Positions 50,840 through 59,639 of a DNA stretch of 64,000 bases are shown in pieces. A program made the translations under genes and the position numbers. The DNA lies in contig JADQBQ010000014.1 in the NCBI GenBank assembly GCA_016278505.1, forward strand, positions 124,001-188,000, written 5' to 3'. The notes below the pieces were generated by a model. The model was not told the origin of the DNA and ran no database searches. It worked only from the letters and a program-made list of their open reading frames with translations. Every line of letters begins with the position of its first letter. The first letter of the stretch is position 1. This stretch comes from Clostridiales bacterium (GTDB taxonomy: Bacteria > Bacillota > Desulfotomaculia > Desulfotomaculales > VENG01).

Positions 50840-52018
50840 TTATTTCTCCTGCTTTTTGATTTCGACCTGCATGCCGTCCCTGAGAGCACCATTGCCCACG
50901 GCAACTACCTGTTCCCCTTCCTTTAAACCGGTAAGAACAGCAACATCTTTGCCGTTATCGGGGCCCAATTTAACATCACGGCGCACGGCTTTGCCTTCCT
51001 CGACTACCCATACGGCATAATCACCACCGGATCCCACAATTGCTTCTTTGGGTACCACAATGCTGTCCGGATGCTCCTGGGTCAAATTGATTTCGGCAAA
51101 CATACCAGGTTTTAGTTTCCCGTCCGGGTTGCCCAACTGTACTTCCACCGGGAACGCCTTAGTGCTTTTGTCCGCTGCCGGAGCAATACTGGTTATCTTG
51201 CCTTTAAAAGGCTCTGCCGACACCGCGGAAACATTAACTTGCACTTCATTTCCTTTTTTGAGCTTATTTACCAGGTCCTCTGCTACGGCAGCCTTGACCA
51301 CCACCGTGCTTAAATTGGCCACAGCTACTACCGGCACCGCAGCGGATGCCATTTCCCCGGGGTCTACATTGACATCTGTAACCACGCCGGCAATAGGCGC
51401 TTTGATGAAGCTATTATTGTAATTTTCCCGTGCCTGGGCCAGCCCTGCTTCTGCACTGGCTAAAGCTGCCGGCCTATTCTTTTCAAAGTTTTGCTTGGCC
51501 TTTTTATAGGGTATCTCGTAAGCAGTCTCAAATCCCTGCTGTCCTGCTTTGGAGATAGCCCCCTGCTCGAAAAGGGTTTTGCCCCGCTCATAATTGACCT
51601 TGGCCTGTTCGTAATCTATTTTGGCTATTTCCAGTGCCGATTGCGCCTGCACCACTCCCTGTTCGGCCTGTCTCACTGCAGAGGAAAGAAGGGTGTTTTC
51701 CAGGACCACCAGGGTTTGTCCCTTTTTGACCCAATCTCCTACATCTGCATTAACTGACTCTACCTTGCCGCCCTGACCACTGGGGACCACACCGGAAGAT
51801 GCAAGGGCCTCCAATTTACCGGTGACTACCGAGGTTTCCACAAGGCTGCCCTTCTGCGCCTTGACCACCTCTACCGGCGCTGCCTTACTCTCTTCATTAC
51901 CATCCTCCGGCTGTTGGCCACATCCGGCAGCCAATAAACTAACTAATAAAATAACTATAATAGCAACCTGTATATACTTACGACCGGCCATTTGCCACCA
52001 CACTCCCTCTCTCATCAT
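50840..52018 (-). CDS. RND efflux adaptor lipoprotein (membrane fusion protein)
   Basis: This protein of up to 392 residues has a lipoprotein signal (AIIVILLVSLLAAGC, Cys at the lipobox) and lipoyl halves (VVPSGQGGKVESVNADVGDW; FIKAPIAGVVTDVNVDPGEM). A helical hairpin with the repeat-like NYERGKTLFEQGAISKAG and a beta-barrel domain complete the fold. ATG 52018 overlaps the MarR stop with GAGGAG upstream; ATG 51991 is an alternative start. It couples the RND pump to substrate capture at the outer membrane-face or cell surface. Confidence 0.93.
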   Translation of the reverse strand: MMREGVWWQMAGRKYIQVAIIVILLVSLLAAGCGQQPEDGNEESKAAPVEVVKAQKGSLVETSVVTGKLEALASSGVVPSGQGGKVESVNADVGDWVKKGQTLVVLENTLLSSAVRQAEQGVVQAQSALEIAKIDYEQAKVNYERGKTLFEQGAISKAGQQGFETAYEIPYKKAKQNFEKNRPAALASAEAGLAQARENYNNSFIKAPIAGVVTDVNVDPGEMASAAVPVVAVANLSTVVVKAAVAEDLVNKLKKGNEVQVNVSAVSAEPFKGKITSIAPAADKSTKAFPVEVQLGNPDGKLKPGMFAEINLTQEHPDSIVVPKEAIVGSGGDYAVWVVEEGKAVRRDVKLGPDNGKDVAVLTGLKEGEQVVAVGNGALRDGMQVEIKKQEK

Positions 52019-52443
52019 TCTTGCTCCTCTTCTTTTAGAATTTGCACAAACTTTTCATTTATCTCAATCAGCCGGGTAAGGTCATCTTCGGTCAGTTTGC
52101 TGAAGTATTTTCCCAGAACCCTGCGCCGGCTGTCGTCGCATATTTTAACCTTCTCTTTACCCGTGGGGGTGATCTCCAACCGAACCAGACGACGGTCCTT
52201 ATCATCCCGCCTCCGGCTTGCCAGGTCCACTTTGCACAGGCGGTCAATCAGTGCGGTAACGGCGCTCAAAGAAACCCCCAGGTCATCGGCCACCTTCGAC
52301 ACTGTCATGTTGCCGTTCTCGTGCAGTTTTTTCAGTACCATGTACTGGCTGCCCGTAACCCCAACATCTTGCTTTCCTATCTCCTTGTGGATTTGGCGCA
52401 ACATACGCTGCGCGGCATCGTCCATCCCGTCAAAATAACGCAT
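52015..52443 (-). CDS. MarR-family regulator of the efflux operon
   Basis: This protein of about 142 residues from ATG 52443 (AAAGAGGA upstream) has the winged helix MTVSKVADDLGVSLSAVTAL, then IDRLCKVDLASRRRDDKDRR with the DxR wing. It is first in the operon with adaptor and pump, overlapping the former by 4 bases. MarR proteins typically repress such operons and release on binding the pump substrate. The promoter TTGACA-17-TAAACT lies at 52508-52536, and a 26-bp palindrome lies further upstream. Confidence 0.9.
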   Translation of the reverse strand: MRYFDGMDDAAQRMLRQIHKEIGKQDVGVTGSQYMVLKKLHENGNMTVSKVADDLGVSLSAVTALIDRLCKVDLASRRRDDKDRRLVRLEITPTGKEKVKICDDSRRRVLGKYFSKLTEDDLTRLIEINEKFVQILKEEEQE

Positions 52444-52507
52444 TATCAAGTCCTCTTTCAAATTGAACCCCTCCAAGGCATTATGTCCAAAATACTTTAC
52501 CTCGTTA

Positions 52508-52536
52508 AGTTTATTATGAGTGGGATAAAGTGTCAA
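52508..52536 (-). promoter_or_regulatory. Promoter of the MarR-RND operon
   Basis: Minus-strand TTGACA (52531-52536) and TAAACT (52508-52513) with a 17-base spacer. The start codon of the MarR gene lies 65 bases downstream. Confidence 0.6.
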
Positions 52537-52578
52537 CGTAAATATTAGATTGACAGCTGCAAAGAAACATTTTACAAT

Positions 52579-52604
52579 CCCAAGTAACCATATGGTTACT
52601 TGGG
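52579..52604. promoter_or_regulatory. 26-bp perfect palindrome between MarR and TetR genes
   Basis: CCCAAGTAACCAT and its exact complement, without spacer. The GTAACC-GGTTAC core is a typical size for a MarR or TetR dimer operator. It lies upstream of the MarR promoter and about 250 bases before the divergent TetR gene. Confidence 0.7.
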
Positions 52605-52857
52605 TGGGCTTGGCAAGGCTGTGAGCCTACCTGTCTTTTGCGCCCGCTCATTCATTTCATCTCGCCGGCCAGGCTAAAGCTCAGTCTCACGCTCCAGCGG
52701 GGTACCCGCCCCATTCGCCGTCCATGGCTCAGGGGGCGGCCTCGCACGTCCTGTGCTCGGCCCCGCTTCCGCTTATCGCCTTTGCTAAGCCTGGCAGCTG
52801 CTTGATTCAATTCATTCGCTATGCGCAAAAGACAGGTCTGTCGTAAATTTTATCAAA
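52605..52857. repeat. GC-rich structured element with 15-bp terminal inverted repeats
   Basis: ACCTGTCTTTTGCGC (52629-52643) and its exact complement (52823-52837) enclose about 180 bases that are much richer in GC than the surroundings. A second, imperfect pair (GGCTTGGCAAGGC; GCCTTTGCTAAGCC) crosses it. No reading frame is convincing. It looks like a non-autonomous mobile element or structured RNA. Confidence 0.55.
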
Positions 52858-53514
52858 GTGCCCTTAAGATTATTTGGACGCGTGGAGGTGGCCTGTATCA
52901 ACGAGTACCAGGATAGTAAGGAGCGTATCATAATAATGGCGGAAGATATTTTTGCTCAAAAGGGGTTTGCGGGAGCGCGGGTGAACGACATTGCGGCCAA
53001 GGCCAGGGTTAATAAACGCATGCTTTACCACTATTTCGGCAGCAAGGAAGGGCTTTATGAAGCTGTTTTAAGAGTTAACCTGGAGAAGGTCTACTCCATA
53101 GAAGATAAACTTTCTTCATTAAATAGTGTTATGGAAAGGATCACGGGCGCTATACGGCAATATTTTTACTTCCTGGCGGAGAACCCAAATTTTGTGCGAA
53201 TTATGGAATGGGAGTTTTTGCAGGGGTCTGAGCACTTGAGTAAACTGTTTAGCCGGTATGACATTTATAATCTGCCTGAAGTGGCTGGTGTTTTAAAAGA
53301 GGGGATTAATGAAGGAATTTTTCATGCCGACATAGACAGCCGCCATTTGATGCTGAGTATTAATGCTATGTGTTTTATGTATTTCAACAGGGCGGGGGCG
53401 TTAGGTGCGGTCTGGGAGGGGGATATGCTGTCGCCGGAGATGCTGGAGGAGAGGCTGCGGCATATTTTGCAGGTGGTGTTTCGGGCTATTTTGAAGGAGC
53501 CTGGTGGTGTGTGA
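52858..53514 (+). CDS. TetR/AcrR-family regulator
   Basis: This protein of about 218 residues has the N-terminal helix-turn-helix DSKERIIIMAEDIFAQKGFA, then GARVNDIAAKARVNKRMLYH and YFGSKEGLYEAVL, the canonical TetR pattern. The C-terminal ligand domain has FYFLAENPNFVRIMEWEFLQ. The start is uncertain: GTG 52858, 52882 and 52888 are in frame. It is divergent from the MarR operon and upstream of the HlyD/ABC-2 genes, so it may control either export system. Confidence 0.88.
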   Translation: MPLRLFGRVEVACINEYQDSKERIIIMAEDIFAQKGFAGARVNDIAAKARVNKRMLYHYFGSKEGLYEAVLRVNLEKVYSIEDKLSSLNSVMERITGAIRQYFYFLAENPNFVRIMEWEFLQGSEHLSKLFSRYDIYNLPEVAGVLKEGINEGIFHADIDSRHLMLSINAMCFMYFNRAGALGAVWEGDMLSPEMLEERLRHILQVVFRAILKEPGGV

Positions 53515-53520
53515 CTTTTA

Positions 53521-54417
53521 AAAGATTAAAGGCTTTTTTGGACAGGATTACAGGATTTGCAGGATAGGTAAGTTAGGTGGGCTTGGGATTGGTGTGTTTG
53601 CTGATTAAGGGGTGTTGGTCGGGGCTACTATTAAGAGATTAAAGAATTAAGGCCTTTGACGGGATTAACGGGATTTGTGGGATTATGGGTTGATTGGGGT
53701 TTCGATGAGAGGCTTTAAATGTTTGGCACATAAGGAATATGGCGGATTTATTTTTAAAAAGATTTATTGTTTAAACATTATAGGGATAATTTCTTAATTT
53801 GGAGTGGATTAGTTTATATACCTCTGAGTTGTGGCAAATGAAATAAACAAAATCCCGCTTAATCCCGTTAATCCCGTCTAAATATAAAAGACCCCAAAGA
53901 AATGCCCAAGGTTTTAATCGTCTTTTATCCTGTAATCCTGTCAAAGGTTTAAAAGATTTTAAAGATTAAAGGCTTTTTTGGACAGGATTACAGGTTGCAG
54001 GATAGGGAAGTTAGGTGGGCTTGGGATTGATGTCTTGGCTGATTAAGGGGTGTTGGTCGGGGCTACTGTTTAAAGATTTAAAGATTAAGAGATTAAAGAA
54101 TAAAGTCTTTTGACGGGATTAACGGGATTTATGGGATTGGTGAATTACAAGGGCTTAGAGTGAATGCTCTACTATTGAGCAGATAAGGTTTTTTTGTGGG
54201 TCTGTTTTGAAAGATTTATTATTTAAAACTCCTTATAGGCTCAGTATTGAATATAGAATGTATTAGTTTATATACGCTAAGTCACGCAAACGCGCATAAA
54301 CAAAATCCCGCTTAATCCCGTTAATCCCGTCTAAATATAAAAGACCCTAAAGGAATGCCCAAGGCTTTAATCGTCTTTTATCCTGTAATCCTGTCAAAGG
54401 TTTAAAGATCTTAAAGG
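53521..54417. repeat. Two tandem 440-bp units with nested ACAGGATT/ACGGGATT inverted repeats
   Basis: Unit 1 begins at 53521 and unit 2 at 53961 with the same AAAGATTAAAGGCTTTTTTG. In each unit an outer pair (GACAGGATTACAGG at 53541 or 53981; CCTGTAATCCTGTC ending near 53942 or 54395) encloses an inner pair. The inner pair is GACGGGATTAACGGGATT at 53658 or 54112 and AATCCCGTTAATCCCGTC ending at 53878 or 54331. Ends are well conserved between units, while the middles differ. No gene is present. The 3' end reaches to about 100 bases before the HlyD-like gene. Confidence 0.8.
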
Positions 54418-54521
54418 TTTAAGCACTTAGGGACCGGTACATCGTAAAACAAAACACTAGACGGGCTTGCCCGGTAAAAGGATTCAGCCTGTCCAAAACC
54501 ACAGCAAAAGAGGGGCTCATC

Positions 54522-55547
54522 ATGAAAAATAGCAAAAGTTTTTTACTAACTATCTGTTTAACTGTCTTAATCACTTTTATTTCCAGCGGGTGTGGAGACG
54601 AAAAAACCGCAACGGAACTGCCTTCCGGGTACGTAGAGGCCCAGGAGGTAGACATAAGCACCAAAATACCCGGGCGCGCAATTAAACTACTGGTGCAGGA
54701 AGGTGACGAGGTAAAGCCGGGCCAAGTGGTGGCCCAGCTGAACAAAAAGGACTTAAAGGCTAAGGAAAACCAGGTATTGGCGAGTATCCGGGCTGCAAAA
54801 GCACAACTACAAAAGGCAAAAACCGGGCGCATAGTCACCCAATCAACGGTTAAGGCCAAGCTGAAAAGAGCCAGGGCGGCACTGGAAAAAGCCAAGGCAC
54901 AAGCTGAATTATCTACTAAAACATTTCACAGAATGGAAGCTCTCTTTGAACAGGGGGCCATACCCGCACAGCAGCTGGACCAGGCACGGGCAAAAGCCCG
55001 GGTCGTACAGGCAGCAAAAAATGAAGCCACAGCCGCAGTGGAAGAAGCAAAGGCAGCAGAACTTAAAATAAATCTGGCCCAGGATGAAGTGGAGGCGGCA
55101 CAAGCACAGCTGGAGCAAGCCAACGCCGCCCTCGGCGAAGTCAGAAACAACCTACAGGAACTACAAGTAGAAACCCCGTGCGCAGGCACGGTTACAGCAA
55201 TAAACGTTGAAGCAGGAGAACTGGTCTCCACCGGACTGCCCATCATTACGGTTACCGACTTTACTAATAACTGGGTGGAAATGCAGGTTAATCAGGACAT
55301 TGTGCAGTCGCTGCAGATAAAGCAAAAAGCCACCGTGCTGGCCGGAGGGAAAAGCTATGCAGGGCAAATCACCAGGATCGGCAGCAAGCCATCCTTTGCT
55401 ACCAGGCGGGCAACCACAGACCGGGGAGATAAAGATATAGTGACCTACCAGGTACGCATCAGTGTGGGCAACCCGGAGCTGCGCCCGGGCATGAACGTAC
55501 AAGTGGAATTTGAAGCTGCGACCGGTGGTGTTAACAATGCTGCGTAA
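54522..55547 (+). CDS. HlyD-family adaptor lipoprotein of an ABC exporter
   Basis: This 341-residue protein has a lipoprotein signal (FLLTICLTVLITFISSGC) and lipoyl halves (YVEAQEVDISTKIPGRAIKL; VETPCAGTVTAINVEAGELV). The coiled-coil hairpin is very rich in Ala, Lys and Glu (AKAQAELSTKTFHRMEALFE) and is followed by a C-terminal barrel. It resembles YhiI-type adaptors. GAGGGG lies before ATG 54522. It overlaps the following ABC-2 permease gene by 11 bases, so the two products should form one export system. Confidence 0.92.
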   Translation: MKNSKSFLLTICLTVLITFISSGCGDEKTATELPSGYVEAQEVDISTKIPGRAIKLLVQEGDEVKPGQVVAQLNKKDLKAKENQVLASIRAAKAQLQKAKTGRIVTQSTVKAKLKRARAALEKAKAQAELSTKTFHRMEALFEQGAIPAQQLDQARAKARVVQAAKNEATAAVEEAKAAELKINLAQDEVEAAQAQLEQANAALGEVRNNLQELQVETPCAGTVTAINVEAGELVSTGLPIITVTDFTNNWVEMQVNQDIVQSLQIKQKATVLAGGKSYAGQITRIGSKPSFATRRATTDRGDKDIVTYQVRISVGNPELRPGMNVQVEFEAATGGVNNAA

Positions 55548-56694
55548 TATTTGGCTCGTCACCCTGCGGGAATGCCGGCGCATACTGGCCGACCGCCGCC
55601 TGCTGGTGGTTATGCTGGGCATTCCCCTTTTATACGCAACCTTTCTTAATATTATGTACATCAAAGGGGTAGTTAACCATATCCCCACCGCAGTGTATGA
55701 CAGCAGCGGCACAGCCCTGAGCCGCGCCGCCATTCAAGCATTCCATGATTCCCAGCGGTTTAACATTGAAACCACGGTCAGCAGCGAGGCTGAAATGCGC
55801 CGCGCGCTGGGGACAAAAGAGGTGCAGGTGGCTGTGGTCATACCTAAAGATTATGCCCGGGACATTAAGCGTGGAGAAGGCTCCAAGATACTGGTGGCGG
55901 TCAACGGCACCAACTTTCTTTACAGTAATGCGGTGCTCAGCTCGGCGGGACAAATAGTGGGCACCATATCCGCAGCCACCGAAGTGACCACCTTAGAAGG
56001 CAGCGGCTACCTGCCGGATAAGGCCAGGAATTTAGCCGGGCCGGTGCAGCTGGCCACCCGGGTCTGGTATAATCCTTATTTTAATTACCCTAACTTTCTT
56101 ATGCTGGGTCTGGTGGGAGCTGTAATCCAACAAGTGCTGCTGCTGTATGTGGCCATAGCTATTACCAAAGAAAAAGAAGAGGGTACTCTGAAGGAATTGA
56201 TTGCCAAGCAGTATTCGGCGGCGCAGGTGGTAATGGGTAAAACAATACCTTATTTCCTCTTTAATTTTATCACCATGAATATAGTACTGGCCGAATGTTA
56301 TTATCTATTTAAAATTCCGTTTAACGGCAGTATAGGCAATCTGCTGTTGCTGGAGGTTATATTCCTGGGCGCCATTACAGCCCTGGGGATTCTCCTTTCT
56401 GTAATCTGCAGAAACCAACTGGAAGCTACCCAGCTGGCCATGCTTTTTGCGCTACCCTCATTTCTGTTCTCCGGCTACACCTGGCCGCTGGACGCCATGC
56501 CGGCGGTCGCCAAAGGGATCGCCGCTGTTATGCCGCTCACTTATTTTGTTACCAACTTAAGGGACATAGCGCTGATGGACCTGCAGCTGCCGGTGATGAT
56601 GAAGGATATAATGATACTGGGGGCGATGAATCTAGTGCTGCTGCCGGCGGCGATTCTGATCTTCGGGAAGCAATACCAAAGGTTTCTTCATTAA
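55537..56694 (+). CDS. ABC-2-type transporter permease
   Basis: This protein of about 385 residues has one N-terminal membrane helix (RRLLVVMLGIPLLYATFLNI), a large extracytoplasmic domain of about 150 residues and five C-terminal helices. The ABC-2 motif blocks are EGTLKELIAKQYSAAQVVMG and FLFSGYTWPLDAMPAVAKGI. It resembles YhhJ/YbhR-type permeases. ATG 55537 overlaps the adaptor stop. No ATP-binding subunit is encoded next to it, so an ATPase must come from elsewhere or the operon has lost it. A terminator hairpin follows. Confidence 0.9.
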   Translation: MLRNIWLVTLRECRRILADRRLLVVMLGIPLLYATFLNIMYIKGVVNHIPTAVYDSSGTALSRAAIQAFHDSQRFNIETTVSSEAEMRRALGTKEVQVAVVIPKDYARDIKRGEGSKILVAVNGTNFLYSNAVLSSAGQIVGTISAATEVTTLEGSGYLPDKARNLAGPVQLATRVWYNPYFNYPNFLMLGLVGAVIQQVLLLYVAIAITKEKEEGTLKELIAKQYSAAQVVMGKTIPYFLFNFITMNIVLAECYYLFKIPFNGSIGNLLLLEVIFLGAITALGILLSVICRNQLEATQLAMLFALPSFLFSGYTWPLDAMPAVAKGIAAVMPLTYFVTNLRDIALMDLQLPVMMKDIMILGAMNLVLLPAAILIFGKQYQRFLH

Positions 56695-56717
56695 GTTGAT
56701 TGGCACCAAAACATCAA

Positions 56718-56744
56718 AAAGACCGCCACTACTTGGCGGTCTTT
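56718..56744. terminator. Bidirectional rho-independent terminator
   Basis: AAAGACCGCC, loop ACTACTT, GGCGGTCTTT. It stands between the convergent ABC permease and PemK-type toxin genes and would serve both. Confidence 0.88.
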
Positions 56745-57093
56745 ATAAATTAAAAACATCTTTTATTGAAGCTATGATCTCCTTAAATTCTTTCCTAGTC
56801 GGTTGTTGAGGAATCTTAAAGAGTAATTGATTTCTTTGTATAGTATAAATTTTATTTGTTCTTACATATGTCTCCTTTTTTAACTGGACTTTTTTATCAT
56901 AATCAGTTTTTGGAGGTTGGGCCGTGCACTTGCAAATGATGACATCCTCATCGTCTCCATCATTACCTGCTATAAATGCAGGGGCCTTTCTTATTTGACC
57001 ATCAACTAGATAGTTAGCAAAAAAGAAATCACCTTGCTTTGCTTCCCTTCTTTGCTTATCTATCTTCGTATAAAGACCTGAGCTCTTCCTCAT
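56743..57093 (-). CDS. PemK/MazF-family toxin (endoribonuclease)
   Basis: This protein of about 116 residues reads KQRREAKQGDFFFANYLVDG, the QGD-start of MazF/PemK folds, then IRKAPAFIAGNDGDDEDVII and YVRTNKIYTIQRNQLLFKIP. ATG 57093 overlaps the antitoxin gene by 38 bases; a later alternative start near the antitoxin stop is possible. It would cut mRNA when freed from the antitoxin. Confidence 0.85.
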   Translation of the reverse strand: MRKSSGLYTKIDKQRREAKQGDFFFANYLVDGQIRKAPAFIAGNDGDDEDVIICKCTAQPPKTDYDKKVQLKKETYVRTNKIYTIQRNQLLFKIPQQPTRKEFKEIIASIKDVFNL

Positions 57094-57289
57094 ACCAATC
57101 CTTAAAGGGATCTCCTTTTTTTTCCAATTCTTTAGCATCAGAAGGAGACAATGTTATTGGGTTTACCTTATCAAAACCTAGTTCCTTTTCTATTTCTGGG
57201 ATTGTTTTCCTGGTCATAGAACTGCCCCCTTGTGCTAGTTTCATGACCCTTTTAGGATCCACAGAAGGTTCTTTTAACAATACACTCAT
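57056..57289 (-). CDS. Small antitoxin of the PemK-type toxin
   Basis: This 77-residue charged protein (MSVLLKEPSVDPKRVMKLAQ, then IPEIEKELGFDKVNPITLSP) ends in an acidic tail (DPFKDWYEEELRSLYEDR) suited to binding the toxin. It does not show an AbrB or Phd fold. Its role is inferred from its position and overlap with the toxin gene. The start may be at 57289 or at a later ATG. Confidence 0.7.
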   Translation of the reverse strand: MSVLLKEPSVDPKRVMKLAQGGSSMTRKTIPEIEKELGFDKVNPITLSPSDAKELEKKGDPFKDWYEEELRSLYEDR

Positions 57290-57365
57290 TCTTTACCCTC
57301 TCTCCTTTAAACTCCATAACTTGAAAGCATCATAACATATGAGAAAAAAAGAGGCAAGGTGAATT

Positions 57366-57500
57366 CCTCCAAAGGTAGATAATACAATTGGTGTCCAGCG
57401 CTACTTTACCAATTCCTTTTAATTCCCTGGCTATTTTCCCCATTCGTGTTCGTGCCTCCTTTACAATTCTTTATCTCCATTTTTCACCAATAGTATAACT
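57366..57500 (-). pseudogene. AbrB tail and PIN-toxin N-terminus, remnant of a TA module
   Basis: On the minus strand ELKGIGKVALDTNCIIYL (starting MGKIAR) matches the N-terminus of the PIN toxin at 59639 (MARIAGALKGVGKVGLDTNC). The bases before it match the 3' end of the paired AbrB gene. The rest is lost. The remaining 57501-57639 shows nothing beyond the upstream region of the SLH gene. Confidence 0.78.
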
Positions 57501-57639
57501 CTTTGTCAAAAAGTTTAAAACATGTCGGACAAAAAATACAAACAGAGACTTTTAATCAAATAAGGATTTGCAGGAAAAACAAGGTAGCTAGCCAATTATA
57601 GTACTCATCAGAGAAAAATCCAAAGAAAGGTTGTTACCT

Positions 57640-59115
57640 ATGCAAAAGACCGGCAGATCGATTATTTTACTGACCCTGACAGCCTTTTTATGCCTGGTGG
57701 GTACTAATCCAGCCCTTGCACTGGATATTTACTGGAAACCCTCGGAGAAAAATACCGGTTACAGCCAGAGGCTTTATTCCACCACTAACAAAGTAGACAT
57801 CCAAGTGCGCGTGGAAGATGCCGAGGAAGTACAGGTGAACGGCGAGGAAGCTATGCAGTACGGAGATGATGACTCGGATTTATGGCTGCTGGACGAGTAC
57901 ATCTTAGAGCCCGGGGAAAACACCATTAGCGTCTCAGTGACATTAGATGAATCCGCTACCGATGACGAAGATGAGGAGGACGTGGAAACCAGTGGTGAAA
58001 TTACCATCACTGTCTTTGACCGTCCACTTTCCGGTTCCACCCGCTATTTCGAGGATGTCGGTGAGGGCATAACGGCTTTTGACGGTGCCGTTGAGCTAAC
58101 CTTACCTGAGAACGCGGTCATCACGCGGGGCAGCAGGGCGGCCTGGGATCAGGGTGTTACCGTGCGCAGTTCCGAGCCTTTATTTAAATTATCACCTAAA
58201 TATGTACCACTCAGCCCGGTTTACACCATAAACGCCCCCGCATCGTCTTACTCGCTTTCCGATGCGGGCGAATTGACTCTGGAATATGACAGCGCTACCG
58301 GCGCTAATAACGGCTACATAACCGTCCTTTATGCCATGCCCAACATGATGTACCCGCAAGCCATGCAAAGACAGAACAGCTACAACTTAACCGGTGACAG
58401 CGTTACCGTTCCGTTCTCTAAGACCGGCTTTGGAAATTACCTGGTAGTACGTGTAATCCAGGACTTTCAGGATTTTTATCTTAAACAGGAAGGCAAAATT
58501 GACCTGGAATGGGCGCGCCCTTATATAATGACATTATGGTCCCGGGGAATAATGGGCGGGCTGGAAAGATACCCGGACGGTAGGCCGGTGCCGGAAGGCT
58601 TCTTTGGGCTGGCGAATAGTTCCGGGAGCTCAGAGATTTCCATTACCCGCAAAGAATTTATAACAATGCTGGGTAAAGGGATGCGGTTGCCGGTTACATT
58701 CTCTCTGCCGCACCTGCGCACTTTCCAAGATCTGCAGGGTATTGAATTGGAACAAATACAGTATATAGAGGCGGCGATGAGGGCCGGCTGGATTCCCAGC
58801 ACTGCGCCCAAGGATGGAAGACTATCCTTTAGGCCCGGGGATCCGCTGACGCGCGGGCAAGCCTGCATTATTATGGCCCGGGCACTGGGTCTGCAGCTCC
58901 CTACTCAGGACAGGGCCAGCCAGCAGTTGCAGGCCTACTTCCCAGCAGACTATCAGTCCACTTACAGCTGGAACAGACCCCATATAATCGCCGGCATCCA
59001 GGCCGGGCTGCTGCCTTTAACCAAAAAAGGAGCACTACAGCCGGATAAAGCGGTAACCCGGGCCGAAGCAGCCCGCATGGTCTATAAAGTAATGAAGATA
59101 GCCAATAAGCTCTAA
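57640..59115 (+). CDS. Secreted protein with S-layer homology (SLH) domains
   Basis: This 491-residue protein has a signal peptide (SIILLTLTAFLCLVGTNPAL, then ALA) and an N-terminal acidic beta-rich region with an Asp/Glu-rich stretch near residue 115. Three C-terminal SLH-like repeats are marked by WARPYIMTLWSRGIMGGLER, IEAAMRAGWIPSTAPKDGRL with FRPGDPLTRGQACIIMARAL, and PHIIAGIQAGLLPLTKKGAL with PDKAVTRAEAARMVYKVM. SLH domains bind pyruvylated wall polysaccharide, so it is a surface protein. ATG 57640 is preferred (AAAGG upstream) over TTG 57631. Palindrome P13 begins 4 bases after its stop. Confidence 0.93.
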   Translation: MQKTGRSIILLTLTAFLCLVGTNPALALDIYWKPSEKNTGYSQRLYSTTNKVDIQVRVEDAEEVQVNGEEAMQYGDDDSDLWLLDEYILEPGENTISVSVTLDESATDDEDEEDVETSGEITITVFDRPLSGSTRYFEDVGEGITAFDGAVELTLPENAVITRGSRAAWDQGVTVRSSEPLFKLSPKYVPLSPVYTINAPASSYSLSDAGELTLEYDSATGANNGYITVLYAMPNMMYPQAMQRQNSYNLTGDSVTVPFSKTGFGNYLVVRVIQDFQDFYLKQEGKIDLEWARPYIMTLWSRGIMGGLERYPDGRPVPEGFFGLANSSGSSEISITRKEFITMLGKGMRLPVTFSLPHLRTFQDLQGIELEQIQYIEAAMRAGWIPSTAPKDGRLSFRPGDPLTRGQACIIMARALGLQLPTQDRASQQLQAYFPADYQSTYSWNRPHIIAGIQAGLLPLTKKGALQPDKAVTRAEAARMVYKVMKIANKL

Positions 59116-59119
59116 CCCA

Positions 59120-59164
59120 AATAACTCAAGTTTCCGGTGCCTGTCACTAAAAACTTGAGTTATT
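59120..59164. repeat. 45-bp palindrome P13
   Basis: AATAACTCAAGTTTCCGGTGCC, central T, right arm with a few mismatches. It lies between the SLH gene stop (4 bases) and the 3' end of a PIN toxin gene (28 bases). Confidence 0.92.
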
Positions 59165-59192
59165 TTAAGCCGCGATGGCTGCCGACCGCTAT

Positions 59193-59639
59193 TTAAATAA
59201 AATCTCCAATGTTAACCACGTGAATTTCCCGTACTTTTCTAAGTTGATCATCATTGGAAACAAATACTTCTGCTTCACCGGTCAAAGCAGTCGCAACAAA
59301 TATAGCATCCGGAGTTTTTAAATGATATTTTGCCCTTAACCAGGCAGCCTGCTCTCCGATCCTGGCTCCGACATTCAATACATACAAGTTGGGGAAATAT
59401 TTAAACAAGATTTTGTATTCATTGGCCAGCGTATAATCTCCCATTTTGTAGGGTTTAGTCAAAACCTCCGTCAAAGCAAGGGTAGAAGTAATGCCTGTTA
59501 CACTACCCGATTCGATCATGTCGAAAAGCTCTCTGACAGGCCTAAAGAATTTATCATTTTGCTCCAGAAGATAAATAATGCAATTAGTGTCCAGTCCTAC
59601 TTTACCAACGCCTTTAAGTGCACCGGCTATTCTTGCCAT
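59193..59639 (-). CDS. PIN-domain toxin (VapC-like)
   Basis: This 148-residue protein reads VGKVGLDTNCIIYLLEQNDK (first Asp), GITSTLALTEVLTKPYKMGD (Glu), AKYHLKTPDAIFVATALTGE (Asp) and EVFVSNDDQLRKVREIHVVN (last Asps). It is a complete PIN ribonuclease. It overlaps the AbrB-type antitoxin gene by 13 bases. A degraded relative of the same module lies at 57.4 kb. Confidence 0.92.
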   Translation of the reverse strand: MARIAGALKGVGKVGLDTNCIIYLLEQNDKFFRPVRELFDMIESGSVTGITSTLALTEVLTKPYKMGDYTLANEYKILFKYFPNLYVLNVGARIGEQAAWLRAKYHLKTPDAIFVATALTGEAEVFVSNDDQLRKVREIHVVNIGDFI

